From the NCBI RefSeq assembly GCF_030409335.1, contig NZ_JAUFPN010000165.1, positions 1 to 64,000 of the forward strand: DNA of 64,000 nucleotides. Reading direction: 5' to 3'. The stretch is from Paeniroseomonas aquatica. Its GTDB lineage: Bacteria > Pseudomonadota > Alphaproteobacteria > Acetobacterales > Acetobacteraceae. A program made the translations under genes and the position numbers. The notes below the pieces were generated by a model, which was not told the origin of the DNA, searched no databases, and saw only the letters and a list, made by a program, of their open reading frames with translations. Shown here one piece after another: positions 42,135 to 50,259 of this stretch (positions are counted from its first letter, which is position 1; the number at the start of each line of letters is the position of its first letter).

Positions 42135-43094
42135 ATGCTGCTGCTCGGCGCGGTGGTGGTGCAGCTGCTGCACGTCGCCCTGATGCTGGCGGCGGCGCCG
42201 CTGCTGGTCGGCGTGGTGCGCTGGCTGAAGGCGCGGATGCAGGGGCGGCGGGGCGCCTCGCCGTTGCAGCCGTGGCGGGACCTGGAGAAGCTGCTGCGCA
42301 AGCGCCCGGTGCTGGCGGCGAATGCCTCGCTGGTCTCGGAGGTGGCGCCCTATGTCGCCTTCGCCGCCAGCCTGGTGGCGGTCGCCTGCGTCCCGAGCTT
42401 CTCCCGCGGCATGCTGCTGGCGCCGGTCGGCGACCTGATCCTGCTGGCCGGGCTGCTGGCGCTGGCGCGGATGGCCCTGGCCCTGGTCGGGATGGATGTC
42501 GGCACCGCCTTCGGCGGGCTCGGCGCGGCGCGGGAGATGAGCTTCTCGGTCTTCGCCGAGCCGGCGCTGCTGCTGTGCGTCCTGACCTTCGCCATCCTGG
42601 CCGGGACCACCAACCTCGACCTGATCGCCGCCACCTTCCGCGACGGCGGGCTCGGGCTGCGGGTCTCGCTGGCGCTGGCGGCCATGGCCATGCTGACCGT
42701 CGCGGTCGCCGAGAATGCCCGCATCCCCGTCGACAACCCGGCGACGCATCTGGAACTCACGATGGTGCATGAGGCGATGCTGCTGGAATCCTCCGGCCGG
42801 CACCTGGCGCTGTGGGAGTACCAGGCGGCGCTCAAGCTGACCCTGTGGCTGGCGCTGCTGGCCGCGATCTTCGTGCCCTTCGGCGCGGCGCCGGCCGGGG
42901 CGGGGCCGCTCGCCTGGGTGCTGGGGCTGGCGGCCTGGCTGCTGAAGATGGGCGTGCTCTGCCTGGCGCTGGCGGTCTTCGAGAGCGCGATCGCCAAGAT
43001 GCGGGTCTTCCGGGTGCCGGAGTTCCTCGGCGCCGCGCTGCTGCTGGCGCTGCTGGCGGCGGCGCTGCTCTTCGTCTCGACCGGGCTGGCGTGA
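42135..43094 (+). CDS. hyfC: HyfC (NuoH-like) membrane subunit
   Basis: The 319-aa product has about eight membrane helices and NuoH-family motifs: VRWLKARMQGRRGASPLQPWRDLEKLLRK (quinone/matrix-facing loop) and AVAENARIPVDNPATHLELTMVHEAM with acidic residues lining the proton path near the electron-transfer module. Its ATG directly follows the hyfB TGA. It connects the peripheral arm (HyfG/HyfI) to the antiporter-like subunits. Confidence 0.93.
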   Translation: MLLLGAVVVQLLHVALMLAAAPLLVGVVRWLKARMQGRRGASPLQPWRDLEKLLRKRPVLAANASLVSEVAPYVAFAASLVAVACVPSFSRGMLLAPVGDLILLAGLLALARMALALVGMDVGTAFGGLGAAREMSFSVFAEPALLLCVLTFAILAGTTNLDLIAATFRDGGLGLRVSLALAAMAMLTVAVAENARIPVDNPATHLELTMVHEAMLLESSGRHLALWEYQAALKLTLWLALLAAIFVPFGAAPAGAGPLAWVLGLAAWLLKMGVLCLALAVFESAIAKMRVFRVPEFLGAALLLALLAAALLFVSTGLA

Positions 43095-43101
43095 GGCGCG
43101 G

Positions 43102-43770
43102 ATGAGCTTCGGCCAGCTCCCCTACGACGTCGCCCACCTGTTCGGCGGCGCCATGCTGCTGCTGTCCTTCATGCTGCTCTATCAGCGGCGGGTGACGGCG
43201 GTCATCAATGGGCTGGCGATCCAGGGCGCCATCCTCGCCTGCGCCGCCGGCTGGCAGGGCTGGGTGCAGGGGGCGCCGCAGCTCTACCTCACCGCGCTGA
43301 TCGCCCTGGCCGCCAAGGCGGTGCTCATTCCCCTCGCGCTGCGGGTGCTGATCCGCCGGCTGGCGATGGACCGCACGGTGGATACCGCGATGGGGATCGG
43401 ACCCAGCCTGATCGCCGGCGTGGCGCTGGTGGCGCTGGCCATCCTGGTGGTGCTGCCGATCACCGCCGGCGTCCGTGCCATCGCCCGGGAGGATCTGGCC
43501 CTGGCGCTGTCCGTGGTGCTGCTGGGGATGCTGATGATGATCACCCGGCGCAACGCCATCCTGCAAGTGGTCGGGCTGATGAGCATGGAGAACGGCCTCA
43601 TCCTCGCCGCCGTCGGCGTCGCCGGGATGCCGCTGGTGGTCGAGCTCTCGACCGCCGCGCTGGTCATGGTGGTGCTGGTGGTGGCCGGGGTCTTCGTCTT
43701 CCAGATCCGCGAGCGCTTCGACAGCGTCGATGTCTCGCTGCTCGACCCGCATCGCGGGGAGGGGCGGTGA
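43102..43770 (+). CDS. hyfE: HyfE membrane subunit
   Basis: A 222-aa protein with six or so helices. The C-terminal half contains a NuoK-like segment (ITRRNAILQVVGLMSMENGLILAAVGVAGMPLVVELSTAALVMVV) with the conserved Glu in MENG and Glu in VELS, both used in proton transfer in NuoK. Together with HyfF it forms part of the proton-translocating arm. Coupled by an ATGA overlap to hyfF. Confidence 0.9.
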   Translation: MSFGQLPYDVAHLFGGAMLLLSFMLLYQRRVTAVINGLAIQGAILACAAGWQGWVQGAPQLYLTALIALAAKAVLIPLALRVLIRRLAMDRTVDTAMGIGPSLIAGVALVALAILVVLPITAGVRAIAREDLALALSVVLLGMLMMITRRNAILQVVGLMSMENGLILAAVGVAGMPLVVELSTAALVMVVLVVAGVFVFQIRERFDSVDVSLLDPHRGEGR

Positions 43771-45239
43771 TGCTGCCCGAGGTCTCGCCGCTCGATTTCC
43801 CGCTGCCCTGGGCGGTGGTCTTCCTGCCCTGGCTCGGCGCGCTGCTGCTCGGCTTCCTGCCGCGGGAGAGGCCGGCGGCGCTGGCCAATGTCGGCGTCTC
43901 GGCGGCCTCCTTCCTGCTGGCGCTCGCCCTGGTGTGGCATCCCGGCGGGGTGCAGGGCTGGACCCAGGTGGATGCGCTGAACACGCCGCTGGTGGTGCTG
44001 TCCTTCCTCATCGGGCTGACGACGGCGGTGTTCTCCTGCGGCGCGGTTGCCGCCGAGCGCTTCGATGCGCCGCGGCTGCGGGCCTACCACGTCGCCTTCC
44101 AGGTCTTCATGGGGGCGCAGGCGCTGGCGCTGCTCGCCGACAACATGGGGGTGATGTGGGTGGCGATCGAGATCGCCACCATGGCCAGCGTGCTGATGGT
44201 GGCGGTGCACGGCACGCCGCCGGCGATCGAGGCGGCCTGGAAGCTCTTCATCCTGTGCGGCGTCGGCATCGCCCTGGCGCTGCTCGGCACCATCATCCTC
44301 TACCTCGCGGCGCAGCCCTTCGTCGGCCATGGCGACGACGGGCTGTCCTGGACCGTGCTGATGGGTCTCGCCGCCCGGGCCGATCCCGGCGTGCTGAACC
44401 TCGCCTTCGTCTTCCTGCTGGTCGGCTACGGCACCAAGGCCGGGCTGGTGCCGCTGCATTCCTGGCTGCCGGATGCCGAGGCCGAGGGGCCGATCGCGAT
44501 CTCGGCGGTGCTGTCGGGGCTGCTGCTGAACGCGGCGCTGCATGCGGTGCTGCGGGCCAAGGCGATCGTCGGCGCGCATGCGGATGCGGTGGCGCCGGGG
44601 CGCTTCCTGCTGGCGCTGGGCCTCGCCTCGCTGTTGCTGGCCGCCTTCGCGCTGTGGCGGCGGCGCGACGCCCGGCGCTTCTTCGCCTGGAGCAGCATCG
44701 AGCACATGGGCGTGGCGGCGATCGCCTTCGGCCTGGGCGGGCCGGCCGGCAACCTCGCGGGGTTGGTGCACATGCTCGGGCATTCGCTCTGCAAATCGGC
44801 GGTCTTCTTCGGCCTCGGCCATGCGGTGCAGCTGCGCGGGTCGCAGAAGATCGCGGATATCGCCGGGCTCTGCACCTCGCATCCGGCGCTGGGCTGGGGG
44901 CTGGCGGTCGGCATCGCGGCGGTGGCGGGGCTGCCGCCCTTCGCGCTGTTCGCCAGCGAATTCCTGTTGCTGGTCGAGATCGCCGGGCATTACGCCTGGC
45001 TGGTCCTGCCGGTCGGGTTCGGGCTGCTGACCGCGACGGCGGCGAAGATCCACACGCTGCAGGCGCTCTGCCTCGGGGCGCCGACCCCGGACGCGGCGGC
45101 GCCGGCCGCGGGGCGCTTCGAGGAGTGGTTCACCCTGGGGCCGCTGTGGCTGCACCTGGTGCTGGCGCTGCTGCTGGGGGTGGCGCTGCCCGGGCCGCTG
45201 GCGGGGATGCTGGGCGTGGCGGCGGGGATCCCGGGATGA
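43767..45239 (+). CDS. hyfF: HyfF antiporter-like subunit (NuoM/N type)
   Basis: The 490-aa protein is a second Mrp/NuoL-M-N-type subunit with about 14 helices. Key features are MWVAIEIATMASVLMVAVH (helix-5 Glu), GYGTKAGLVPLHSWLPDAEAEGPIAISAVLSG (Lys-bearing broken helix), AWSSIEHMGVAAIAFGLGG and HMLGHSLCKSAVFFGLGHAVQ. It should translocate H+ or Na+ with HyfB. It overlaps hyfE and hyfG by four bases each. Confidence 0.92.
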   Translation: MMLPEVSPLDFPLPWAVVFLPWLGALLLGFLPRERPAALANVGVSAASFLLALALVWHPGGVQGWTQVDALNTPLVVLSFLIGLTTAVFSCGAVAAERFDAPRLRAYHVAFQVFMGAQALALLADNMGVMWVAIEIATMASVLMVAVHGTPPAIEAAWKLFILCGVGIALALLGTIILYLAAQPFVGHGDDGLSWTVLMGLAARADPGVLNLAFVFLLVGYGTKAGLVPLHSWLPDAEAEGPIAISAVLSGLLLNAALHAVLRAKAIVGAHADAVAPGRFLLALGLASLLLAAFALWRRRDARRFFAWSSIEHMGVAAIAFGLGGPAGNLAGLVHMLGHSLCKSAVFFGLGHAVQLRGSQKIADIAGLCTSHPALGWGLAVGIAAVAGLPPFALFASEFLLLVEIAGHYAWLVLPVGFGLLTATAAKIHTLQALCLGAPTPDAAAPAAGRFEEWFTLGPLWLHLVLALLLGVALPGPLAGMLGVAAGIPG

Positions 45240-46912
45240 GCGACACCGAAGGCCGCGACGGGCCCGACCCCGAGGCGCCGCCGCCGGACGGGCCGTCGTT
45301 CGCCGGGCGCGGGGCGCTGCCCGAGGTGCCGGCGCCACCCTCGGCGGCGCCGGCCGGGGCGCCGCCGCCGCCGGATGGCGCCGTCTTCGCCCTGATCCGC
45401 CAGGGCCGGGCGCAGGACTGCCGGCCGCATCCGCGCCACCTGCTCGATCCCGGCCGGTGGCGCGCCATGGCCGAGGCCCTGGCCGCGGCGCCGGAGGTCG
45501 CGCTGCTGGCATTGTGGGCGGAGCCCGGCGTGGTGCACGCTTGCTTCCTGGCCGAGGACCAGGGCCGCGTCATCATCGCCTCCTGCCCCGCCGCCGAGGG
45601 GCGCTACCCCGCGCTCTCGCCGGCCCGGCCGGGGGCGGTGCGCTTCGAGCGGATGGTGCGCGACCTCTGGGGGCTGGTGGCCGAAGGCGCGGTCGACCTG
45701 CGCCCCTGGCTGGACCATGGCCGCTGGCCGCTGGTCGGGCCGCTCGCGGCCAGCCCGGCGGCGAATGCGGCGCCAGCGGTGCCGCAGCCGGAATTCCTCA
45801 CCGTCGAGGGCGAGGGGGTGCACCAGATCCCGGTCGGGCCGGTGCATGCCGGGATCATCGAGCCCGGGCATTTCCGCTTCCACGTCCAGGGTGAGACGGT
45901 GGTGCGGCTGGAGGCGCGGCTCGGCTACCTGCACAAGGGCAGCATCGGGCTGATGCTGGGCAAGCCGGCGGCGGTCGCGGCGCGATTCGCCGGGCGGCTC
46001 TCGGGCGATAGCACGGTCGCGCATGCCTGGGCCTTCGCCATGGCGGTCGAGGCGGCGCTGGCGGTGGTGCCGCCGCCGCGGGCGCTGGCGCTGCGGGCGG
46101 TGATGGCCGAGCTGGAGCGGCTGCACAACCACCTGAACGACTGGGGCTTCGTCTGCAACGACGCCGCCTTCGCCTGGCTGCACGCCCGGGCCGGGGTGCT
46201 GCGGGAGGGGGTGCTGAGGGCGGCGGCCCTCGCCTTCGGCCACCGGCTGATGATGGACCGGGTGATCCCCGGCGGCGTCGCCGAGGATCCGCGGCCGGGC
46301 GGCGACGCGGCGATCCGCGCCGCGCTGGCCGTGGTGGCGGCCGAGCTGCCGCAGCTGACGGCGGTCTACGAGAGCCACGCCAGCCTGCAGGACCGGGTGG
46401 TGGGGACTGGGGTGGTCGGCGCCGGGCTGGTCGCGCGCTTCGCCGCCGGCGGCTACGTGGGCCGCGCCTCGGGCCGCGCCTTCGATGCCCGGGCGGTGCC
46501 GGGCTACGCGCCCTATGCCGATGTGGCGGTGCCGGTGCTGGCGGCGGGCGACGTCGACGCCCGGGTCCGCATCCGCATGGCCGAGATCGGGGAGAGCCTG
46601 CGGCTGGTCGACGCGCTGCTGGACGCTCTGCCGGAGGGGCCGCTTTCGGTGCCGCTGCCGCAGCCGGCCGGCGAGGGCCGGTTGGTCGAGGGCCGGTTGG
46701 TCGAGGGTCTGGGGCTGGTCGAGGGCTTCCGCGGTGAGTGCCTGCACTGGGTGGCGATCGACGCGGGCGGGCTGCTGCGGGGGGTCTTCCCGCGCGACCC
46801 CTCCTGGCTGCAGTGGCCGCTGCTGGAAGCGGCGGTCGAGGGCAACATCGTCGCCGACTTCCCCCTGTGCAACAAGAGCTTCAACTGTTCCTACAGCGGG
46901 GTCGACCTGTGA
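45236..46912 (+). CDS. hyfG: HyfG-like large subunit (NuoC-NuoD fusion) without NiFe cysteine ligands
   Basis: The 558-aa protein fuses a short NuoC-like domain (about 55-180, ending VRFERMVRDLWGL) to a NuoD/hydrogenase-large-subunit domain. Where NiFe hydrogenases have the first CxxC (RVCGIC..AH), this protein reads RLSGDSTVAH (about 253-262), so both N-terminal nickel ligands are gone. The C-terminus has LCNKSFNC, not DPCxxC. It keeps complex-I-like elements such as RLHNHLNDWGFVCNDAAF. It therefore cannot be a NiFe enzyme and fits the energy-converting-hydrogenase-related (Ehr) group. A GRLVEGRLVEG repeat lies at about 480-495. The proline-rich N-terminus (about 50 residues) is unusual. ATGA overlaps on the 5' side; hyfI starts at the last base of its stop. 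Confidence 0.87.
   Translation: MSDTEGRDGPDPEAPPPDGPSFAGRGALPEVPAPPSAAPAGAPPPPDGAVFALIRQGRAQDCRPHPRHLLDPGRWRAMAEALAAAPEVALLALWAEPGVVHACFLAEDQGRVIIASCPAAEGRYPALSPARPGAVRFERMVRDLWGLVAEGAVDLRPWLDHGRWPLVGPLAASPAANAAPAVPQPEFLTVEGEGVHQIPVGPVHAGIIEPGHFRFHVQGETVVRLEARLGYLHKGSIGLMLGKPAAVAARFAGRLSGDSTVAHAWAFAMAVEAALAVVPPPRALALRAVMAELERLHNHLNDWGFVCNDAAFAWLHARAGVLREGVLRAAALAFGHRLMMDRVIPGGVAEDPRPGGDAAIRAALAVVAAELPQLTAVYESHASLQDRVVGTGVVGAGLVARFAAGGYVGRASGRAFDARAVPGYAPYADVAVPVLAAGDVDARVRIRMAEIGESLRLVDALLDALPEGPLSVPLPQPAGEGRLVEGRLVEGLGLVEGFRGECLHWVAIDAGGLLRGVFPRDPSWLQWPLLEAAVEGNIVADFPLCNKSFNCSYSGVDL
46673..46720 (+). repeat. Tandem 15-bp repeat inside hyfG
   Basis: Two perfect 15-bp units (46673-46687, 46688-46702) are followed by an 18-bp degenerate third. 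They encode EGRLV-EGRLV-EGLGLV within the large subunit and keep frame, so copy-number changes would add or remove five residues. Confidence 0.8.
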
Positions 46913-47469
46913 TGCAGCCCCTGAGGCGACTGCTCTGGCCACGGCTGGGCCGCAGCCTGTTCAGCCCGCCGCTGTCCGACCCGGCGCCGGCGGTGCCGGA
47001 TGCGGTGGTGCAGGCGCTGGTCGAGCGGCTGGAGGAGGCGGCGCAGGCCCGGCTCGGCCGCAGCCTCTCGATCCGCCAGGTCGATGCCGGCTCCTGCAAC
47101 GGCTGCGAGCTGGAGATCAACGCGCTCGGCAACGTCCTCTACGACCTCGAGCGCTTCGGCCTGCGCTTCGTCGCCAGCCCGCGCCATGCCGACGTGCTGC
47201 TGGTGACCGGGCCGCTGACCCGCAACATGCGGCAGGCGCTGGAGCGCACCGCCGCCTGCACGCCCGAGCCGAAATGGGTGGTCGCCGCCGGGGATTGCGC
47301 GGTGGATGGCGGGATCTTCCAGGGCAGCTACGCGGTCGAGGGCGGCATCGGCGCGGCGCTGCCGGTCGACCTGCTGATCCCGGGCTGTCCGCCGACGCCG
47401 ACGCAGTTGCTGGAAGGGCTGCTGGCCCTGCTGGCGGCGCAGGCGCCGAAGGCCGCCGCACGGCGCTAG
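46912..47469 (+). CDS. hyfI: HyfI-like small subunit (NuoB family)
   Basis: The 185-aa protein has the four cysteines of a proximal (N2-type) 4Fe-4S cluster: SCNGCELEINAL (Cys62, Cys65), GDCAVDGG and IPGCPPTP. It would hand electrons between the cluster and the site at the HyfG interface, quinone in complex I. No HyfA/HyfH ferredoxin-like (NuoI) gene is present, so the electron partner is not encoded here. Last gene of the operon, followed 15 bp later by a hairpin. Confidence 0.93.
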   Translation: MQPLRRLLWPRLGRSLFSPPLSDPAPAVPDAVVQALVERLEEAAQARLGRSLSIRQVDAGSCNGCELEINALGNVLYDLERFGLRFVASPRHADVLLVTGPLTRNMRQALERTAACTPEPKWVVAAGDCAVDGGIFQGSYAVEGGIGAALPVDLLIPGCPPTPTQLLEGLLALLAAQAPKAAARR

Positions 47470-47483
47470 CGGGGAAAAAGACG

Positions 47484-47513
47484 CGGGCCGGCCGGATGAA
47501 ACCAGCCGGCCCG
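47484..47513 (+). terminator. Hairpin after the hyf operon
   Basis: A perfect 9-bp stem CGGGCCGGC (47484-47492) / GCCGGCCCG (47505-47513) with a 12-nt loop lies 15 bases after the hyfI stop. It lacks a T-run but is the natural end for the six-gene operon. Confidence 0.45.
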
Positions 47514-47642
47514 GTGGCGGCCCTCGCGGGCTGCCAGTCTGGCAACGGCTTGCCGGGAAATAGCCGTTGCCGAACGTCGCGTATCCAGGGCCAGGGCGCC
47601 GAAGCGCCGGCGGCTCCGGGACGACGACTGCATCATCCGGGA

Positions 47643-47665
47643 TCACATCTCTACGGGAGATGTGA
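47643..47665. promoter_or_regulatory. Perfect 9-bp inverted repeat upstream of the TauD-like gene
   Basis: TCACATCTC (47643-47651) and GAGATGTGA (47657-47665) flank TACGG. It lies 100 bases before the dioxygenase start. As DNA it could be an operator; as RNA it would fold with a loop near the stable cUACGg form. The rest of 47514-47764 shows no gene. Confidence 0.4.
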
Positions 47666-47764
47666 GGAGTCTTAACCTTCCTCCATGCGGCTGCGCGCCG
47701 CGGTCCGGCCGCCGCGTTGCCCGGGGCGGCCGGGCTGGGTAGCCTGCCGGCCAAAGGCGAAGGG

Positions 47765-48622
47765 ATGGACATGGCAATGGACGGCAATGCGGGGCTGCTG
47801 GTGCGCCGGCTGGCGGGGGCGATCGGGGCGGAGGTGAGCGGCGTGGCGCTGGCGCCCGACATGTCCGAGCCCCTGGTCGCCCGGCTGCGGGCGCTGTGGC
47901 TGGAGCATGGCGTGCTGGTCTTCCGCGACCAGCAGGCGCTGCATCCGGCGGCGCTGGCCGGCTTCGCCCGGCGCTTCGGCGAGGTGGTGGAATACCCCTT
48001 CATCAAGGGCCTGCCAGAAGCGCCGGAGGTGATCCCGGTGGTGAAGCTCGAGCACGAGACGGCCAATTTCGGCGGGCTCTGGCACAGCGACACCGCCTAT
48101 CTCGAGCAGCCGCCGATGGCGACCATGCTGATCGCCCGGGAGGTGCCGCCCTTCGGCGGGGATACGTTGTTCGCCAGCGGCACCGCGGCCTATGCGGCGC
48201 TCTCGCCCGGGATGCGGCGGCTGCTGGAGCCGCTGAAGGCGGTCAACAGCAGCGCCAAGGCGGATGTGACGAAAACCCGGGAGGACCGGCTGAAGGACGG
48301 CGCGCGGGACGACGCGCGGCCGGTCTACGAGGCCGAGCACCCGGTGGTGCGGACCCATCCGGAGACCGGGCGGCGGGCGCTGTACGTCAACGGCGGCCAT
48401 ACCAGCCGCTTCGCCGGCATGACCGAGGCCGAGAGCAAGGCGCTGCTCGACTTCCTCTTCGCGCATCAGGTGCGGCCGGAATTCACCTTCCGCATGGGCT
48501 GGGCGCCGGGGACCCTGGCGCTGTGGGACAACCGTTGCGTGTTGCACAACCCGGTCAACGACTACCACGGCTACCGGCGGGTAATGCACCGGGTGACCCT
48601 GGCCGGCGACCGGCCTGCCTGA
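47765..48622 (+). CDS. TauD/TfdA-family dioxygenase
   Basis: This 285-aa Fe(II)/2-oxoglutarate dioxygenase has the iron pair in GLWHSDTAYLEQPP (His and Asp), WDNRCVLHNPVNDYHGYRRVMHRVTL with the distal His and the 2OG-binding Arg, and LFASGTAAYAALS. The family includes taurine, alkylsulfonate and 2,4-D dioxygenases; sulfur-starvation genes are not adjacent, so the substrate is open. Three ATG codons (47765, 47771, 47777) are possible; 47771 has GAAGGG at the best spacing, and 47765 lies directly after it. Confidence 0.9.
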   Translation: MDMAMDGNAGLLVRRLAGAIGAEVSGVALAPDMSEPLVARLRALWLEHGVLVFRDQQALHPAALAGFARRFGEVVEYPFIKGLPEAPEVIPVVKLEHETANFGGLWHSDTAYLEQPPMATMLIAREVPPFGGDTLFASGTAAYAALSPGMRRLLEPLKAVNSSAKADVTKTREDRLKDGARDDARPVYEAEHPVVRTHPETGRRALYVNGGHTSRFAGMTEAESKALLDFLFAHQVRPEFTFRMGWAPGTLALWDNRCVLHNPVNDYHGYRRVMHRVTLAGDRPA

Positions 48623-48760
48623 GGGGGCGTCCTTCGCGCTCATTGCCGCGGTGAATGGTGGCGATGGCCGCGGGGCATGGGACATCGGGGGCGGGGCGGC
48701 CTATCTGGGGTGCCAGTCAGCCGGCCCCGTCAGGCCGGCGCCCCCTGCAGGAGCGATCCC

Positions 48761-49471
48761 ATGATCGACGTCCGTCCCTTCGCCAGCCTCGGCGGTGCCA
48801 ACCATGGCTGGTTGAACGCCAAGCACCATTTCTCCTTCGCCGGCTACCATGACGCCGCCCGCATGAACTGGGGCCGGCTGCGGGTCTGGAACGACGACGA
48901 GATCGCCGCCGGCACCGGCTTCGACCCGCATCCGCACCGCGACATGGAGATCATCACCTATGTCCGGGAGGGGGCGATCACCCACAAGGACAACCTCGGC
49001 AACACCGGCCGCACCGAGGCCGGCGACGTGCAGATCATGTCGGCCGGCACCGGGGTGGTGCACAGCGAGTACAACCTCGAGCCGGAGGCGACCCGGATCT
49101 TCCAGATCTGGATCATGCCGGACCGCCGCGGCGCCAAGCCGAATTGGGGTGCGAAGAGCTTCCCGAAGGAGCAGCGCGACGCCGGCTTCGAGGTGCTGGC
49201 CAGCGGCCGGGCGCAGGATGCCGAAAGCGGCGCGCTGCCGCTGAACGTCGACGGCGCGGTGCTGGCGGCGAGCCTCAAGGCCGGGCAGACCCTGCGCCAG
49301 CCACTCGGCGAGGGCCGCGCCGCCTATCTCGTGCCGGCCAAGGGCCGCGTCACGGTGAATGGCGTGGCGGTCGGCACCCGCGACGGCGCCGGCATTGTCC
49401 AGGAGGCGGTGATGGAGATCACCGCCGCGGAGGATGCGGAGCTGGTGCTGGTGGAGGTGGCGGCGGAGTAG
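48761..49471 (+). CDS. Pirin family protein (cupin)
   Basis: The 236-aa protein has the pirin metal site in DPHPHRDMEIITYVREG (two His) and SAGTGVVHSEYN (His, Glu). Pirin_N is followed by a C-terminal cupin (AAYLVPAKGRVTVNG, VEVAAE end). Some pirins have quercetin 2,3-dioxygenase activity; others regulate pyruvate dehydrogenase or transcription. GCAGGAG lies eight bases before the ATG. The 3' end overlaps the convergent hydrolase gene by 53 bp. Confidence 0.93.
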   Translation: MIDVRPFASLGGANHGWLNAKHHFSFAGYHDAARMNWGRLRVWNDDEIAAGTGFDPHPHRDMEIITYVREGAITHKDNLGNTGRTEAGDVQIMSAGTGVVHSEYNLEPEATRIFQIWIMPDRRGAKPNWGAKSFPKEQRDAGFEVLASGRAQDAESGALPLNVDGAVLAASLKAGQTLRQPLGEGRAAYLVPAKGRVTVNGVAVGTRDGAGIVQEAVMEITAAEDAELVLVEVAAE

Positions 49472-50258
49472 CCGCGACCGCCAGCAGCGCCCGGCGCAGC
49501 ACCCCGACCGGGTCCTGCCCCGGGCCGCGCGTCACCAGCGCGCGGTGCCCGCCGGCGGACTGCACGAAGCAGGCCCCGGGCAGCCGGGCCGAGGCGAGGG
49601 GCACCAGCCCGTCGTTTGGCCCCGACCCCTGGGCCTCCATCCAGCGGGCGAAGGGCCGGTAGGCTTGGTCCCGCAGCCTCCAGCGGGGATCGAGCACGGT
49701 GCCGAAGGCGACCACCGGCACCTGCCCGACCAGCGCCGCGATCGCCGCGGCGTGCTCGCGCATCCAGGCCGCGCGGGCCGGCGTGGTCAGGTCGTGCAGC
49801 CCGGCGCCGCCGCCCAGCCCGGCCAGGCGCAGCAGGTGATGCGCCGCCCGGTGCAGCGACCGCCGGCCGCAGACCGCATCGGCAACCGGCGAGCCGAAGA
49901 AGGGCGATTGCAGCGCGACGAAGCCGCGGCAGCGGGCGGCGACGCCGGGGCGCAGCAGGGCGGCCAGGGCTTCGAGCCCGCCCTTGCTGTGGCCGACCAG
50001 GATGGCCGGGCGCGGATCGGCGACGACGGCCGCGGCGATGCGCCCGGCATTGGCGGCGACCGGTGCTCCGGTCGGCAGCGCCACCACCTCGGTGGCGACG
50101 CCGATCCGCCGCAGCCAGGCGAGCTGGCTGGCCATGTAGTCGAGCCTCAGGCTGGCGACCAGCTCGCCCAGCAGCCCGTAGCAGATCAGCACGCGCTGCC
50201 CGGCCAGCCGGGCGGCGAGGGCCCGGTCCTCGCCGGAGTCCTCGCCGGCCGCCGTCAC
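49419..50258 (-). CDS. Alpha/beta-fold hydrolase (lipase-like)
   Basis: The 279-aa product shows the nucleophile elbow VGHSKGGLEAL (Ser about 93) and an early oxyanion region VLICYGLLGELVASLRLDY, then PVVAFGTVLD and a late His candidate (AGGHRALVT). This resembles triacylglycerol-lipase/PGAP1-like hydrolases acting on esters; no signal peptide, so probably cytoplasmic. Starts with GTG immediately after the MDR gene stop (one-base gap), so the two genes share a transcript. C-terminus is a Pro-rich run (about 260-279), encoded in the region that overlaps pirin. Confidence 0.75.
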   Translation of the reverse strand: MTAAGEDSGEDRALAARLAGQRVLICYGLLGELVASLRLDYMASQLAWLRRIGVATEVVALPTGAPVAANAGRIAAAVVADPRPAILVGHSKGGLEALAALLRPGVAARCRGFVALQSPFFGSPVADAVCGRRSLHRAAHHLLRLAGLGGGAGLHDLTTPARAAWMREHAAAIAALVGQVPVVAFGTVLDPRWRLRDQAYRPFARWMEAQGSGPNDGLVPLASARLPGACFVQSAGGHRALVTRGPGQDPVGVLRRALLAVAATPPPPPPAPAPHPPRR

Positions 50259-50259
50259 C

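Noticed and set aside
38090-42772. Very long open frame on the plus strand across the dctQ/dctP and hyfB/hyfC genes
   Set aside because: It comes from high GC codon bias on overlapping genes. The translation is low-complexity (Arg/Gly/Ala) and contradicts the real, motif-bearing genes on both strands.
40110-47469. Functional group 4 NiFe hydrogenase or formate hydrogenlyase
   Set aside because: The large subunit lacks both N-terminal cysteines and the C-terminal DPCxxC; without them NiFe cannot bind. No hyp maturation genes are in the window.
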